Shown: in pieces, positions 54,825-62,691 of the stretch
Position numbering within the stretch: position 1 is the first letter of the stretch
How the letters are laid out: each line of letters opens with the position of its first letter
NCBI RefSeq assembly: GCF_018309085.1
Contig: NZ_CP070502.1
Location: 1,922,001 to 1,986,000 of the forward strand
DNA from: Sporosarcina sp. Marseille-Q4063
GTDB lineage: Bacteria > Bacillota > Bacilli > Bacillales_A > Planococcaceae
Length of the DNA: 64,000 nt
Direction: 5' to 3'
Position numbers and translations under genes: made by a program
Notes under the pieces: generated by a model
Databases searched by the model: none
Seen by the model: only the letters and a program-made list of their open reading frames with translations
Told to the model about the DNA's origin: nothing

Positions 54825-55925
54825 CTATTCAATTTCTTTGAACGCCTGTTTCAAATCTGCGATTAAATCAGAAGCGTGCTCGATGCCGACGGACACGCGT
54901 AATAGGCTGTTCGATAATCCATACGATAAGCGAACTTCTTCTGGAATATCTCCATGCGTTTGCGTCTTCGGATAGGTGATGAAACTCTCGACGCCCCCTA
55001 AACTTTCCGCAAACGTGAAAAGCTTTAACGCTTTTAGAAATGGTGAGACTTGTGATTCATTGGTGATCGTAAAACTCAACATGCCGCCCCGTCCCGGATA
55101 AAAGACGTCGTCCACAATCGGAAGGGCTTGTAAAAAGGGCACGATTTCTTTTGCATTTTGTTCATGTTTATCCATTCGAAGGGCCAATGTTTTCATCCCT
55201 CTTATTAAATTCCAACAATCCAGAGGTCCCAACACCGCGCCGATTGAGTTATGCAGAAACGCGAGTTCTTCGTTAATTTTCTTACCTTTGGAAACGACCA
55301 ATCCCGCTAGCACATCGTTATGTCCCGCCAGGTATTTCGTTGCGCTATGAATGACGATGTCCGCGCCTGCTTCCAAAGGCCTTTGTATATACGGCGTATA
55401 CAGCGTGTTATCAACAATGCATAGAAGTTCATATTGTTTCGTTATGGCTGAAATTTGCTCAATGTCCGTCTCTTTCATTAACGGATTTGTCGGCGTTTCA
55501 ATGAAAATCGCTTTCGTGCTTTTATGAATCAACCCCTTTAATTCATCAATTGATTCACCGTCCCAATAACTGAACGTCAACCCATACTTCTCTTCGAAAA
55601 TTTCAAACAAACGATATGAACCGCCGTAAATATCACGTGAAGCGATGATGTGATCATTTTTTCCGAATAAAGAAAAGACGAGTTGAATGGCACTCATTCC
55701 TGAACTTGTAGCGAAAGCCCGCTCTCCTTTCTCCAATAATGCCACCGACTTTTCCAGTACATCGCGCGTCGGATTGCCAGTTCGCGTGTAATCGTATCCT
55801 GACAACAAACCAATCTCTTCGTGACGAAAAGCTGTCGAAAAATAAACCGGCGTGCTCACGGCTCGAAAATGTTCATCACGTTCATTGCCTATTTGCACGA
55901 ACACTGTTTCTTGATGATAAGTCAA
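54825..55925 (-). CDS. metI: Cystathionine gamma-synthase / O-acetylhomoserine thiolyase MetI
   Basis: PLP-dependent trans-sulfuration enzyme, 366 residues: YDYTRTGNPTRDVLE, TSSGMSAIQLVF, the PLP lysine in HSATKYLAGHNDVLAG and SLGGVESFITYP. Bacillus subtilis MetI both makes cystathionine and sulfhydrylates O-acetylhomoserine. The usual partner metC (beta-lyase) does not follow; yitJ does. That either leaves metC elsewhere or relies on direct sulfhydrylation. Preceded by a hairpin at 55957-56007 that may lower transcription from yezD. Confidence 0.92.
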   Translation of the reverse strand: MTYHQETVFVQIGNERDEHFRAVSTPVYFSTAFRHEEIGLLSGYDYTRTGNPTRDVLEKSVALLEKGERAFATSSGMSAIQLVFSLFGKNDHIIASRDIYGGSYRLFEIFEEKYGLTFSYWDGESIDELKGLIHKSTKAIFIETPTNPLMKETDIEQISAITKQYELLCIVDNTLYTPYIQRPLEAGADIVIHSATKYLAGHNDVLAGLVVSKGKKINEELAFLHNSIGAVLGPLDCWNLIRGMKTLALRMDKHEQNAKEIVPFLQALPIVDDVFYPGRGGMLSFTITNESQVSPFLKALKLFTFAESLGGVESFITYPKTQTHGDIPEEVRLSYGLSNSLLRVSVGIEHASDLIADLKQAFKEIE

Positions 55926-55956
55926 TTGCTTCTTCCCCTTTCCCGAAAGATATCAA

Positions 55957-56007
55957 CAAAAAAAGACATCTTTCACCCGAGTACTCTCGTAATGATAAGA
56001 TGCCTTT
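55957..56007 (-). terminator. Terminator-like hairpin between yezD and metI
   Basis: AAAGACATCTT (55962-55972) pairs with AAGATGCCTTT (55997-56007), with G-U/mismatch pairs; the 24-base loop contains a second small hairpin CGAG-AGTA-CTCG. On the minus strand T's follow. It could partly uncouple yezD from the downstream operon. Confidence 0.5.
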
Positions 56008-56034
56008 AGTTGTCTAATCGGCAAGTGTATTTTA

Positions 56035-56193
56035 TTAGGCTTTCTGGCGTTTCTTCAATGAAAAACGCGTCTTTTCTGTCGTGTCAATTTGTGTAATGAC
56101 CCCGTCGTGGACTGTTATGTGGACTGATCCGAATTCCAATCCTTCCAAAGCATCTAAGATTTTCTGCACTTTCTCTTCGACATGATTTCCCAT
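56035..56193 (-). CDS. yezD: YezD-family small protein (DUF2292)
   Basis: A 52-residue ORF directly behind the SAM riboswitch: MGNHVEEKVQKILDALEGLE, then FGSVHITVHDGVITQIDTTEK and a basic tail. This is the YezD/DUF2292 pattern of small proteins found near sulfur-assimilation genes; function unknown. ATG 56193 has AAAGGAG nine bases ahead; the ATG at 56199 is too close. Coding is supported by ribosome site, family pattern and S-box placement. Confidence 0.75.
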   Translation of the reverse strand: MGNHVEEKVQKILDALEGLEFGSVHITVHDGVITQIDTTEKTRFSLKKRQKA

Positions 56194-56225
56194 TCGCATT
56201 CGCTCCTTTTGGAATTTTAAAATAG

Positions 56226-56390
56226 AAAAAGCCCTCTTCTCGGAAATAAGAAGAGGGCGATAATATACAGGTCCCCCTCTTATCTTCCAGATTAAAAATC
56301 TGTAGGATGTAGCACCATCACAAACAATGTTTGCAGGTTGCCGGGCATCACAGGGCCTATTCCCTCCGCCGCTCTCGATAAGAGACTAAC
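56226..56390 (-). promoter_or_regulatory. SAM-I (S-box) riboswitch with intrinsic terminator
   Basis: Minus strand shows all S-box landmarks: CTCTTATCGAGAGCGGCGGA, GGGA..AGGCCCTGTGATGCCCGGCAACC, GGTGCTACATCC, and the P1 closing GATAAGAGGG. P1 pairs 56377-56384 with 56277-56284. A terminator stem GCCCTCTTCT / AAGAAGAGGGC follows (56231-56258), and CCTCTTCTTAT can instead pair with the P1 3' strand as antiterminator. High SAM should switch off yezD-metI-yitJ-metE. Confidence 0.93.
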
Positions 56391-56434
56391 TATTCAATTG
56401 AGTTTTTCATGTTTTGCTTTTGTTGTTAACGAGT

Positions 56435-56463
56435 ATCATAAAACAGAACTTTGTTTGTGTCAA
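56435..56463 (-). promoter_or_regulatory. Sigma-A promoter of the S-box operon
   Basis: Minus strand TTGACA (56458-56463), 17-base spacer, TATGAT (56435-56440), about 45 bp ahead of the riboswitch. Near-consensus, so strong by default with control left to the riboswitch. Confidence 0.8.
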
Positions 56464-56511
56464 GTCCATTTTTTCAATTATCCTATTTTATCGAACAATA
56501 AGATTAACGAA

Positions 56512-57060
56512 TCACTTCTTTTTAAGCTCCGCTTTGAATAAATAACTTAATTCCCTACTTTTAATATCTTCTAACTCGCCGTCAGCTCCCAGCATCGTAT
56601 CCCCGGACTCGGAATACCAATACGCTAAATAGACTGGCTCGTCGGGTTTTATCGGGTTTTTTCCTTCGAAAGTTTTGGCGCTCGATGAACCCCCTTGAAG
56701 TTTTATTGCCTCGATTTTCATAGCCCCGCCTGGACTTCCGAAAACGATTTCCCCTTCATCGCCATACGTATTGACAGCGAAACTCACCGTCCGATCTTCA
56801 GTGTCCAAATTGACCGGATTTTCAGCAATTTTGTTTTGAATAAACTCGCCTTTTTCGTATTGCTCGATCATAAAGTATAGCTCGTAGTCATTCGGAATTT
56901 GACCGATGATTTCAAAATGGTCGGCCGACCCACCACCAGAATTACTTATGAGTATCGATTCTTCATCTGTCAAAATTCTTTCTGAAATCATCAAGTCGTT
57001 TGAACAAGCTGATAGCGTCAAAGTTAGAAGTAGTGCAGAAAAGAGCAGAATTCTTTTCAT
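56512..57060 (-). CDS. Hypothetical lipoprotein
   Basis: A 182-residue protein with a lipoprotein signal (lipobox LTLSACS, cysteine near 19) and a soluble, acidic body rich in beta-type segments such as FEIIGQIPNDYELYFMIEQYEKG and VSFAVNTYGDEGEIVFG. No family recognised. It follows the Dph6-like gene by 38 bp on the same strand. Its stop is near the promoter of the methionine operon, so the two units are tandem. Exported and membrane-anchored is all that can be said. Confidence 0.7.
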   Translation of the reverse strand: MKRILLFSALLLTLTLSACSNDLMISERILTDEESILISNSGGGSADHFEIIGQIPNDYELYFMIEQYEKGEFIQNKIAENPVNLDTEDRTVSFAVNTYGDEGEIVFGSPGGAMKIEAIKLQGGSSSAKTFEGKNPIKPDEPVYLAYWYSESGDTMLGADGELEDIKSRELSYLFKAELKKK

Positions 57061-57098
57061 TCAATCCCTCATTTCATTCAAAATGGGAGAAGCTTTTT

Positions 57099-57755
57099 TC
57101 ATTCCGATGTCACGTCTAAAAACACATAACCATCACGTTCATGTTGACCTGAAAATACGATGGGAACCCGTTCGCTGAATATCGGCCCATCCACGACGAC
57201 GGTATGAAATTCGCCGGCTTCACCGCATGAATCGATGCCGAGCGCCTCTAGTTCATCAATAAGTTCATTCGTGAATTTTCTTCCGATGAATTTGCTCGGC
57301 ATCATTGCTGTATTCACTACGACAATGTATGCTTCAAATCCTGCTTCTACGAAATCCTTTACGACTTTTTTTCGCGGCTCCATCCATAACGGATGAACCG
57401 CTTCGATACCGACCTTCGCACAAGTTTCCTGAATCCATGTTAAATGATCTTCTAAATCGATGTCGCCGAATACGCCGTGACTAATTCCTGCATCTTTGCA
57501 TTCTTTCATCGCGTCTAAAAACTGTTCTTCGTAACCGTTCCAGTCCGCCCCGCGAATCATAAGCGGAACGCCTAGACTCTCCGCTTGCGCTTTGATGATT
57601 TCAATTGGAAGTGCGTGGGATTTCGACCGTTCATGGTCTTCTTCAAACATTGTCCATACTCTTTTTGGAACGGATCCAGATTGGAGGGCTCGGTAATAAG
57701 CCATCGCGGAGTCTTTGCCGCCGCTCCATGATGCTACAAATGGTAATCCTATCAT
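57099..57755 (-). CDS. Dph6-family ATP pyrophosphatase
   Basis: A 218-residue PP-loop ATPase with SGGKDSAMAYYRAL at the start and the C-terminal EAGEFHTVVVDGPIF motif that defines the Dph6/MJ0570 family. The eukaryotic member amidates diphthine; bacteria have no diphthamide, so the bacterial role is unknown, with B12 or amide-ligase functions suggested by others. ATG 57755 has AAAAGGA eight bases ahead; ATG 57764 overlaps that site. Likely co-transcribed with the downstream lipoprotein. Confidence 0.85.
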   Translation of the reverse strand: MIGLPFVASWSGGKDSAMAYYRALQSGSVPKRVWTMFEEDHERSKSHALPIEIIKAQAESLGVPLMIRGADWNGYEEQFLDAMKECKDAGISHGVFGDIDLEDHLTWIQETCAKVGIEAVHPLWMEPRKKVVKDFVEAGFEAYIVVVNTAMMPSKFIGRKFTNELIDELEALGIDSCGEAGEFHTVVVDGPIFSERVPIVFSGQHERDGYVFLDVTSE

Positions 57756-57790
57756 TCTATTCATCCTTTTTAGATAAGTATAACATTGGA

Positions 57791-57823
57791 AAGAAAAAAC
57801 GCAGGCACTTTTCGTGTCTGCGT
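57791..57823 (-). terminator. Terminator of the PCYCGC lipoprotein gene
   Basis: ACGCAGGCAC / GTGTCTGCGT arms with a 5-base loop and T's on the minus strand, 8 bp past the stop. Confidence 0.85.
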
Positions 57824-57830
57824 CCCTAGG

Positions 57831-58331
57831 TTATGACGGCATTGGCGTGTCTGTTGGTTTCGCGTAGCCTTCTTTATAGGTTTCATCAATAATCGTACGA
57901 ATTTCTTTGAGCGACTTGCCTTCTTGCGTCATCATGACCGAATCTACAGCGGTTTCAAGGCACACTTGACAACGCGTGCTATGATCGTCCCATACGACTG
58001 AACCATCTTCACGGATTTCATCAATAAAGCAGTTCATATTGCTTCCGTGATTCGCGCTTTCACCGCAACCGCAGTAGCACGGCATCCATTCGATAATATC
58101 GGTGGCTGATGCAGCTACTTGATAAACGAGTCTCATATCTTCGGGTTTATCATCAAGAAACGTTGGCAAAATATCGGTAGATGCCGTCACTTCTTGGAGA
58201 TCACCATTCGGAAGCTGATGCTGTTCGCCGACAGCCAAATCGTGTTTTTCATGAGTGGTATTCGTATTTTTCCCGCATGCTGATAGTACGAGAACTGTTG
58301 CGAGTAAAATTAATAGTATTGGCTTTTTCAC
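57831..58331 (-). CDS. PCYCGC-motif lipoprotein
   Basis: A 166-residue lipoprotein (lipobox VLSACG, cysteine near 19) carrying the diagnostic PCYCGCGE motif followed by further cysteines in NMNCF and RCQVCLE. The cysteine/histidine set suggests metal or redox binding at the outer membrane surface, but the family has no known function. Start is GTG 58331 behind GGAGTGAGG. It lies 63 bp after the HAD gene of the rib operon with no terminator visible between, so it may share that transcript. Confidence 0.85.
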   Translation of the reverse strand: MKKPILLILLATVLVLSACGKNTNTTHEKHDLAVGEQHQLPNGDLQEVTASTDILPTFLDDKPEDMRLVYQVAASATDIIEWMPCYCGCGESANHGSNMNCFIDEIREDGSVVWDDHSTRCQVCLETAVDSVMMTQEGKSLKEIRTIIDETYKEGYAKPTDTPMPS

Positions 58332-58394
58332 TGTGCCTCACTCCAAATTGCATAGTTGTCCTTCTATCATAGCCGAGATTGTCGGGTTTAGGCG

Positions 58395-58967
58395 TTACAA
58401 CTTTGTGAACCTGAGTATATCATTTAGTTCAGACCAGTTTTCAATCCGTGGAATGTCCAAATGCTTATTGTAGGACTGCGTTTTTGCATACAATTTTAAT
58501 GGGTGATCTCTTAATGTCTCCAAAACGGCAGGCTTGTCATCAAAATAATAGTCAAGTTCTAGATCATTGATAATATGAACCTTGTCCTCGTCATTCATTC
58601 CGTAAAAAAACCTGTCTTTCTGAACCGGAAAGTTATTTTCAATCATCCATTCCATCGTACGCTGACCATGTTCTTTCGGTCTGGCGGTAATATAATAAAT
58701 TTCATGTCCTTCTCTATCCAGCTGTTGCAATGTTTCCACTGCATCCGGATACGGCGGACACCCCGAGTAATAGATTTCATCTAGTGAACTGTTCCACATC
58801 TTACTTCCTTGTTCGGCAGTCATGCCAAAAAGTTCGTGAATTTCAACTTTATCCAGCGCATGAAAGAGATCCACTTGTACATCCCGATTCAGCTTTTTAT
58901 TGTATAGTTGAAAAGCATGTTCTCTCAGGTTAATCAATGTATCATCGATGTCAAAACCAAATTTCAT
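58395..58967 (-). CDS. HAD-family phosphatase following ribD
   Basis: A 190-residue HAD phosphatase close to the NT5C/YqfW nucleotidase group: motif I FDIDDTL, motif II YITARP, motif III lysine near DKVHIIND, motif IV DYYFDDKP. It starts 11 bp after the ribD stop with AGGGAG ahead, so it belongs to the ribA-ribD unit. RibD's product is phosphorylated and must lose its phosphate before lumazine synthase; a HAD enzyme does this in other bacteria. That this protein does so here is inference from position only; a nucleotidase role is the alternative. Confidence 0.75.
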   Translation of the reverse strand: MKFGFDIDDTLINLREHAFQLYNKKLNRDVQVDLFHALDKVEIHELFGMTAEQGSKMWNSSLDEIYYSGCPPYPDAVETLQQLDREGHEIYYITARPKEHGQRTMEWMIENNFPVQKDRFFYGMNDEDKVHIINDLELDYYFDDKPAVLETLRDHPLKLYAKTQSYNKHLDIPRIENWSELNDILRFTKL

Positions 58968-58978
58968 AGTAAACTCCC

Positions 58979-60076
58979 TTAGTTTGTTTTATATTTCGGA
59001 TAGCCGGTGAACTTGAAATCTTTACCGATTTGGGTAACTTGAAGATTTTCCAAATCCACAGCATCGCGCATTAGTTCGACGCCTGCGCCTTCAAGAAATG
59101 TAGGCGCTTGTGAACCTCCGACTAATTTCGGAGCGATATAAATCTCTACTTTATCGACCAGCTGGTTTTCAAGGAATGCAGCATGAATCGTGCCGCCTCC
59201 TTCAATTAAAACTGAAGAAACAAGTTTTTCACCGAGAATGCGGACGACATCATTCGGGTCTACGTGCTCTTTACCTGAAGTTGGATATATTGAAATGCCG
59301 CGTTCTTCCAATATTCTTTTGGCTTTTTGGTCATATTTGTTTGAAGTGAAAATCCAAGTGGGTGCCTGTTTGTCATTTACAACCTTTGAATCCAGTGGAA
59401 TTCGTAATGTAGAATCTAATATGACACGAATCGGATTCCTGCCATTCGGAATCCTTGTTGTCAATTCAGGATCATCTTCGATTACCGTATTTACGCCGAC
59501 TAAAATAGCCATATGTTCATTGCGCAGCACATGCACATCGCTTCTCGCCTCTTCAGAAGTAATCCACTTGCTGTCGGCTGTATGGGTAGCAATTTTCCCA
59601 TCTAATGCGCTTCCAGCTTTCATCGTCATGAACGGCTTCTGTTCAACGATGAATTTGTTAAATACTTCGTTCATCTTTCGAGATTCCTCTTCCATTACCC
59701 CGATGACGACTTCAATTCCCGCATCTTCCAATATCTTAACGCCGTTGCCTGCAACGACTGGATTCGGATCCAGTGTAGCAATCACTACTTTCTTAATACC
59801 CGCCTCCACAATCGCTACTGCGCACGGACCTGTCCGTCCGAAATGCGAGCACGGTTCAAGGGTCACATAAATCGTGCCACCTCTCGCCTTGTCGCCAGCC
59901 ATTCGAATGGCATGTATTTCAGCGTGGGGTTCTCCAGCCTTCAAATGCGTGCCGACACCAACGATTCTATTTTCATTGACAATAACTGACCCTACAAGCG
60001 GATTCGGGTCAGTTTGTCCTTTCATCGCACGTGCATTCTCAATAGCTAAATTCATATAAAACTCGTGATTAGTCAT
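58979..60076 (-). CDS. ribD: Riboflavin deaminase-reductase RibD
   Basis: Deaminates and reduces the GTP-derived pyrimidine in riboflavin synthesis. Deaminase domain (1-145) has the zinc motif HAEIHAI and PCSHFGRTGPC; reductase domain (about 150-362) has KAGSALDGKIAT, TRIPNGRNPIRVILD and LIEGGGTIHAAFL. It is complete at 365 residues. It starts inside the ribA end (8-bp overlap) behind GGAGGAAGGAGG. ribE and ribH are absent, which is unusual for a rib operon in this order. Confidence 0.94.
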   Translation of the reverse strand: MTNHEFYMNLAIENARAMKGQTDPNPLVGSVIVNENRIVGVGTHLKAGEPHAEIHAIRMAGDKARGGTIYVTLEPCSHFGRTGPCAVAIVEAGIKKVVIATLDPNPVVAGNGVKILEDAGIEVVIGVMEEESRKMNEVFNKFIVEQKPFMTMKAGSALDGKIATHTADSKWITSEEARSDVHVLRNEHMAILVGVNTVIEDDPELTTRIPNGRNPIRVILDSTLRIPLDSKVVNDKQAPTWIFTSNKYDQKAKRILEERGISIYPTSGKEHVDPNDVVRILGEKLVSSVLIEGGGTIHAAFLENQLVDKVEIYIAPKLVGGSQAPTFLEGAGVELMRDAVDLENLQVTQIGKDFKFTGYPKYKTN

Positions 60077-60824
60077 TTGGACAAGTGCCTCCTTCCTCCA
60101 AATGTCCAGATCGCTTGATCTTTGTCTTCAAATACTTTTCGTTGTACTCTGACTTATCGCCCCATAGTGGTTCGCGTCCCGATATAGGAAGACCAGCATT
60201 TTGCAGTGCTTCTAGCTTTTTCGGATTATTTGTCATAAGCTTGACCGGTTTTGTTCGTAGTGTCTTTAGAACCTGGATTGCATCGTCGTAATTTCTGGAA
60301 TCATCTACAAATCCTAGACTTTCGTTCGCTTCCACCGTGTCATAACCATTCTCCTGAAGTACATAAGCCATCGCCTTGCTGAATAGGCCAATCCCACGTC
60401 CCTCATGGTTCGCCAAATAAAACAACGCACCCGTCCCGTGGTCCGCGATATTCTGCATCGATTGCTTTAACTGAAAACCGCAATCGCATCTTTTACTGCC
60501 AAATATGTCTCCCGTATGACAAATAGAATGCATTCGGATTAGCGCATCCTCTGCGTTTTCAAAATCACCGTAGACAAGCACGCTTGACTGTTGGTACTCA
60601 GCCAAATTCTCGGATGAAAGCTTATCAATGATTTCTTGGTAATTCTCCGTTACCTGGCATTGGCTTAGCCAACAATACCACTGGAAGACAACCGTTTCTC
60701 CGTATAGATTAACGGGTAGGTTGATTGGACCTACCAAGTAGATGGCGCCTTCATCAGTCTTTATCATTTGGATTTTTCCTTTTAAGACCTCAAGCACTTC
60801 AGGTTCCAGTTTCGCATGCAACAT
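60069..60824 (-). CDS. ribA: GTP cyclohydrolase II (RibA), divergent and monofunctional
   Basis: Opens the GTP ring for riboflavin or related compounds. Zinc cysteines are in ICHTGDIFGSKRCDCG, with NHEGRGIGL (usual RQEGRGIGL), DTVEANESLGF and TNNPKKLEAL following. Bacillales normally carry RibA fused to DHBP synthase; here that domain is replaced by about 100 residues of unassigned sequence, and the catalytic loop is altered. ATG 60824 is used because AAAGGA lies nine bases ahead; ATG 60833 abuts it. First gene of the operon behind a Fur-type box. Confidence 0.85.
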   Translation of the reverse strand: MLHAKLEPEVLEVLKGKIQMIKTDEGAIYLVGPINLPVNLYGETVVFQWYCWLSQCQVTENYQEIIDKLSSENLAEYQQSSVLVYGDFENAEDALIRMHSICHTGDIFGSKRCDCGFQLKQSMQNIADHGTGALFYLANHEGRGIGLFSKAMAYVLQENGYDTVEANESLGFVDDSRNYDDAIQVLKTLRTKPVKLMTNNPKKLEALQNAGLPISGREPLWGDKSEYNEKYLKTKIKRSGHLEEGGTCPND

Positions 60825-60833
60825 AAAAATCAT

Positions 60834-61001
60834 TCCTTTTATTTTAATTTAAGTTATTGTGCAAATTTGGTCGTTCGATACTTCACTTGAAAAATAACGT
60901 CTATCTTATGTGTATGAAAAACGCATGCTTTAGCACCGTCACTTTGCCCAGGGCACATAATTTAGTCAAGTGTCCCGTTATTATTAAAACCCTCATTAGT
61001 T
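60834..61001 (-). other. Long untranslated leader of the rib operon
   Basis: From a start near 61025 the leader would be about 190 nt. It contains small dyads (TGCCC-T-GGGCA near 60948-60958, GCATGC) but none of the RFN/FMN-riboswitch landmarks. No gene is seen in it on either strand. Confidence 0.45.
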
Positions 61002-61020
61002 ATTGAAAACCGTTCTCAAT
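61002..61020. promoter_or_regulatory. Fur box at the rib operon promoter
   Basis: The 19-bp ATTGAAAACCGTTCTCAAT is a 9-1-9 dyad with one mismatch and agrees with the Bacillus Fur core at 11 of 14 positions. A consensus -10 TATAAT on the minus strand (61032-61037) ends 11 bases away, so the box covers the likely transcription start. It closely resembles the box at 29831. Confidence 0.65.
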
Positions 61021-61063
61021 TAATTGTTTTAATTATAGCACTACGATAAATATTAATAATAGC

Positions 61064-61100
61064 AAAAGGCAACTGTTAGTTAGTAACAGTTGCCTTTAAA
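61064..61100 (-). terminator. Terminator of fumC
   Basis: Perfect 14-bp arms (61065-61078 and 61084-61097) with a 5-base loop and TTTTG on the minus strand. Confidence 0.88.
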
Positions 61101-61153
61101 AGATAACCTCATTTTACGACAAGGTTATTCCTCGTATTTCTATTTCAATAAAC

Positions 61154-62539
61154 TTACGAATTACCCGTCATTTTCGATGGGTCAACATATTCGTCAAACT
61201 GTTCTTCTGTTAACAAACCTGTTTCGAGCGCAGCTTCCTTTAATGTTGTACCGTTTGCATGCGCAGTTTTTGCGATTTTCGCCGCGTTTTCATATCCGAT
61301 ATACGGGTTGAGCGCAGTTACAAGCATCAATGAATTGTTCACGTGATGTTCGATGACTTCGCGGTTCGGTTCGATTCCTACCGCACAGTTGTCATTGAAG
61401 CTGATCATTGCGTCCGCAAGTAGTGTCACGGATTGCAGGAAGTTGTAAATGATCACTGGTTTAAAAACGTTTAATTCAAAATTTCCTTGGCTCGCCGCAA
61501 ACCCGATTGTTGCGTCGTTCCCCATCACTTGCGCGACAACCATTGTGATGGCTTCACTTTGTGTTGGGTTCACTTTACCTGGCATGATGGAACTGCCTGG
61601 TTCGTTTTCCGGGATTGTGATTTCACCAATACCAGAACGCGGACCGCTTGCTAACCAACGTACGTCGTTTGCGATTTTCATAATGTCTGCCGCAAGCGCT
61701 TTAACCGCACCGTGAACATAGACAACTTCATCATAGCTTGTCAGTGAGTGGAATTTGTTTTTCGCAGATGTGAATTCAATGCCGACTGCACTGCTGATTT
61801 CTTCAGCTACGCGATCACCAAATCCTTCAGGTGCGTTCAATCCAGTTCCAACTGCTGTTCCGCCGATGGCTAGTTCTTTCATTGACTCGACGCTGTCCGC
61901 AATCATTTTCTCGGTTTTTTCGAGCATACGGTGCCATCCGCTAATTTCTTGACCAAGCGTTAATGGTGTTGCGTCTTGTAAATGCGTACGTCCGATTTTA
62001 ATAATATCTGAGAATTCTTCGGACTTTTTCGCGAATGTTTCTTTAAGTTTTGCAAGTGCTGGAAGTAATTGCTCTTGTACTGCGATTACTCCCGCAACGT
62101 GAAGTGCTGTTGGGAATGTATCATTCGAGCTTTGAGATTTATTCACGTCATCATTTGGGTGAAGACGTTCTTCTTCGTCCCATGCTTTGAGTAATTGGTT
62201 GCCGCGGTATGCGATGACTTCGTTGACGTTCATGTTCGACTGCGTACCGGATCCTGTTTGCCACACGACGAGCGGGAAGTTGTCATCTAGTTTTCCTGCG
62301 ATAATTTCGTCTGCTGCCGCTGAAATCGCATTCAATTTAGCATCGGAAATGGCACCGTTTGCATGGCTCGCAATCGCTGCTGCTTTTTTCAATTGTGCAA
62401 ATGCGCGAATCACGCCAACCGGCATTGTTTCGCCGCCAATTTTAAAGTTTTGTTTACTGCGTTGTGTTTGTGCACCCCATAGTTTGTCCGCTGGAACTTG
62501 AATTTCACCAAATGTGTCATGTTCAATACGATAATCCAT
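61154..62539 (-). CDS. fumC: Class II fumarase FumC
   Basis: Interconverts fumarate and malate in the TCA cycle. The 461-residue protein carries the class signatures [14 protein letters not shown], the TGLNAPEGF region and [13 protein letters not shown]; no iron-sulfur ligands, as expected for class II. ATG 62539 follows GGAAGGCGG. Single-gene unit with a strong terminator; a second small hairpin (61102-61128) lies between stop and terminator. Confidence 0.96.
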   Translation of the reverse strand: MDYRIEHDTFGEIQVPADKLWGAQTQRSKQNFKIGGETMPVGVIRAFAQLKKAAAIASHANGAISDAKLNAISAAADEIIAGKLDDNFPLVVWQTGSGTQSNMNVNEVIAYRGNQLLKAWDEEERLHPNDDVNKSQSSNDTFPTALHVAGVIAVQEQLLPALAKLKETFAKKSEEFSDIIKIGRTHLQDATPLTLGQEISGWHRMLEKTEKMIADSVESMKELAIGGTAVGTGLNAPEGFGDRVAEEISSAVGIEFTSAKNKFHSLTSYDEVVYVHGAVKALAADIMKIANDVRWLASGPRSGIGEITIPENEPGSSIMPGKVNPTQSEAITMVVAQVMGNDATIGFAASQGNFELNVFKPVIIYNFLQSVTLLADAMISFNDNCAVGIEPNREVIEHHVNNSLMLVTALNPYIGYENAAKIAKTAHANGTTLKEAALETGLLTEEQFDEYVDPSKMTGNS

Positions 62540-62645
62540 CTTTCATCCGCCTTCCGTTATGTATCATTACATTCTTTTCTATTATAACATGACTTTTTAG
62601 TATGTTAACTTCATTCAGAGAATGCTTCGAACAAATCACTGTAAA

Positions 62646-62688
62646 TGAAAAAATGACTATCAATTCACACACACTTTGATAGTCATTT
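62646..62688 (-). terminator. Terminator of the HD-GYP gene
   Basis: AAATGACTATCA / TGATAGTCATTT arms around a 14-base loop, with A's on the plus strand giving a T tract on the minus strand. Confidence 0.8.
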
Positions 62689-62691
62689 ATA

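Noticed and set aside
59190..59870. 226-codon open frame antisense to ribD
   Set aside because: It is a shadow of a well-supported gene: no ribosome site, composition dictated by the opposite strand and no recognisable protein motif.
60834..61063. FMN (RFN) riboswitch ahead of ribA
   Set aside because: None of the conserved RFN segments is present; a Fur-type dyad occupies the promoter instead.
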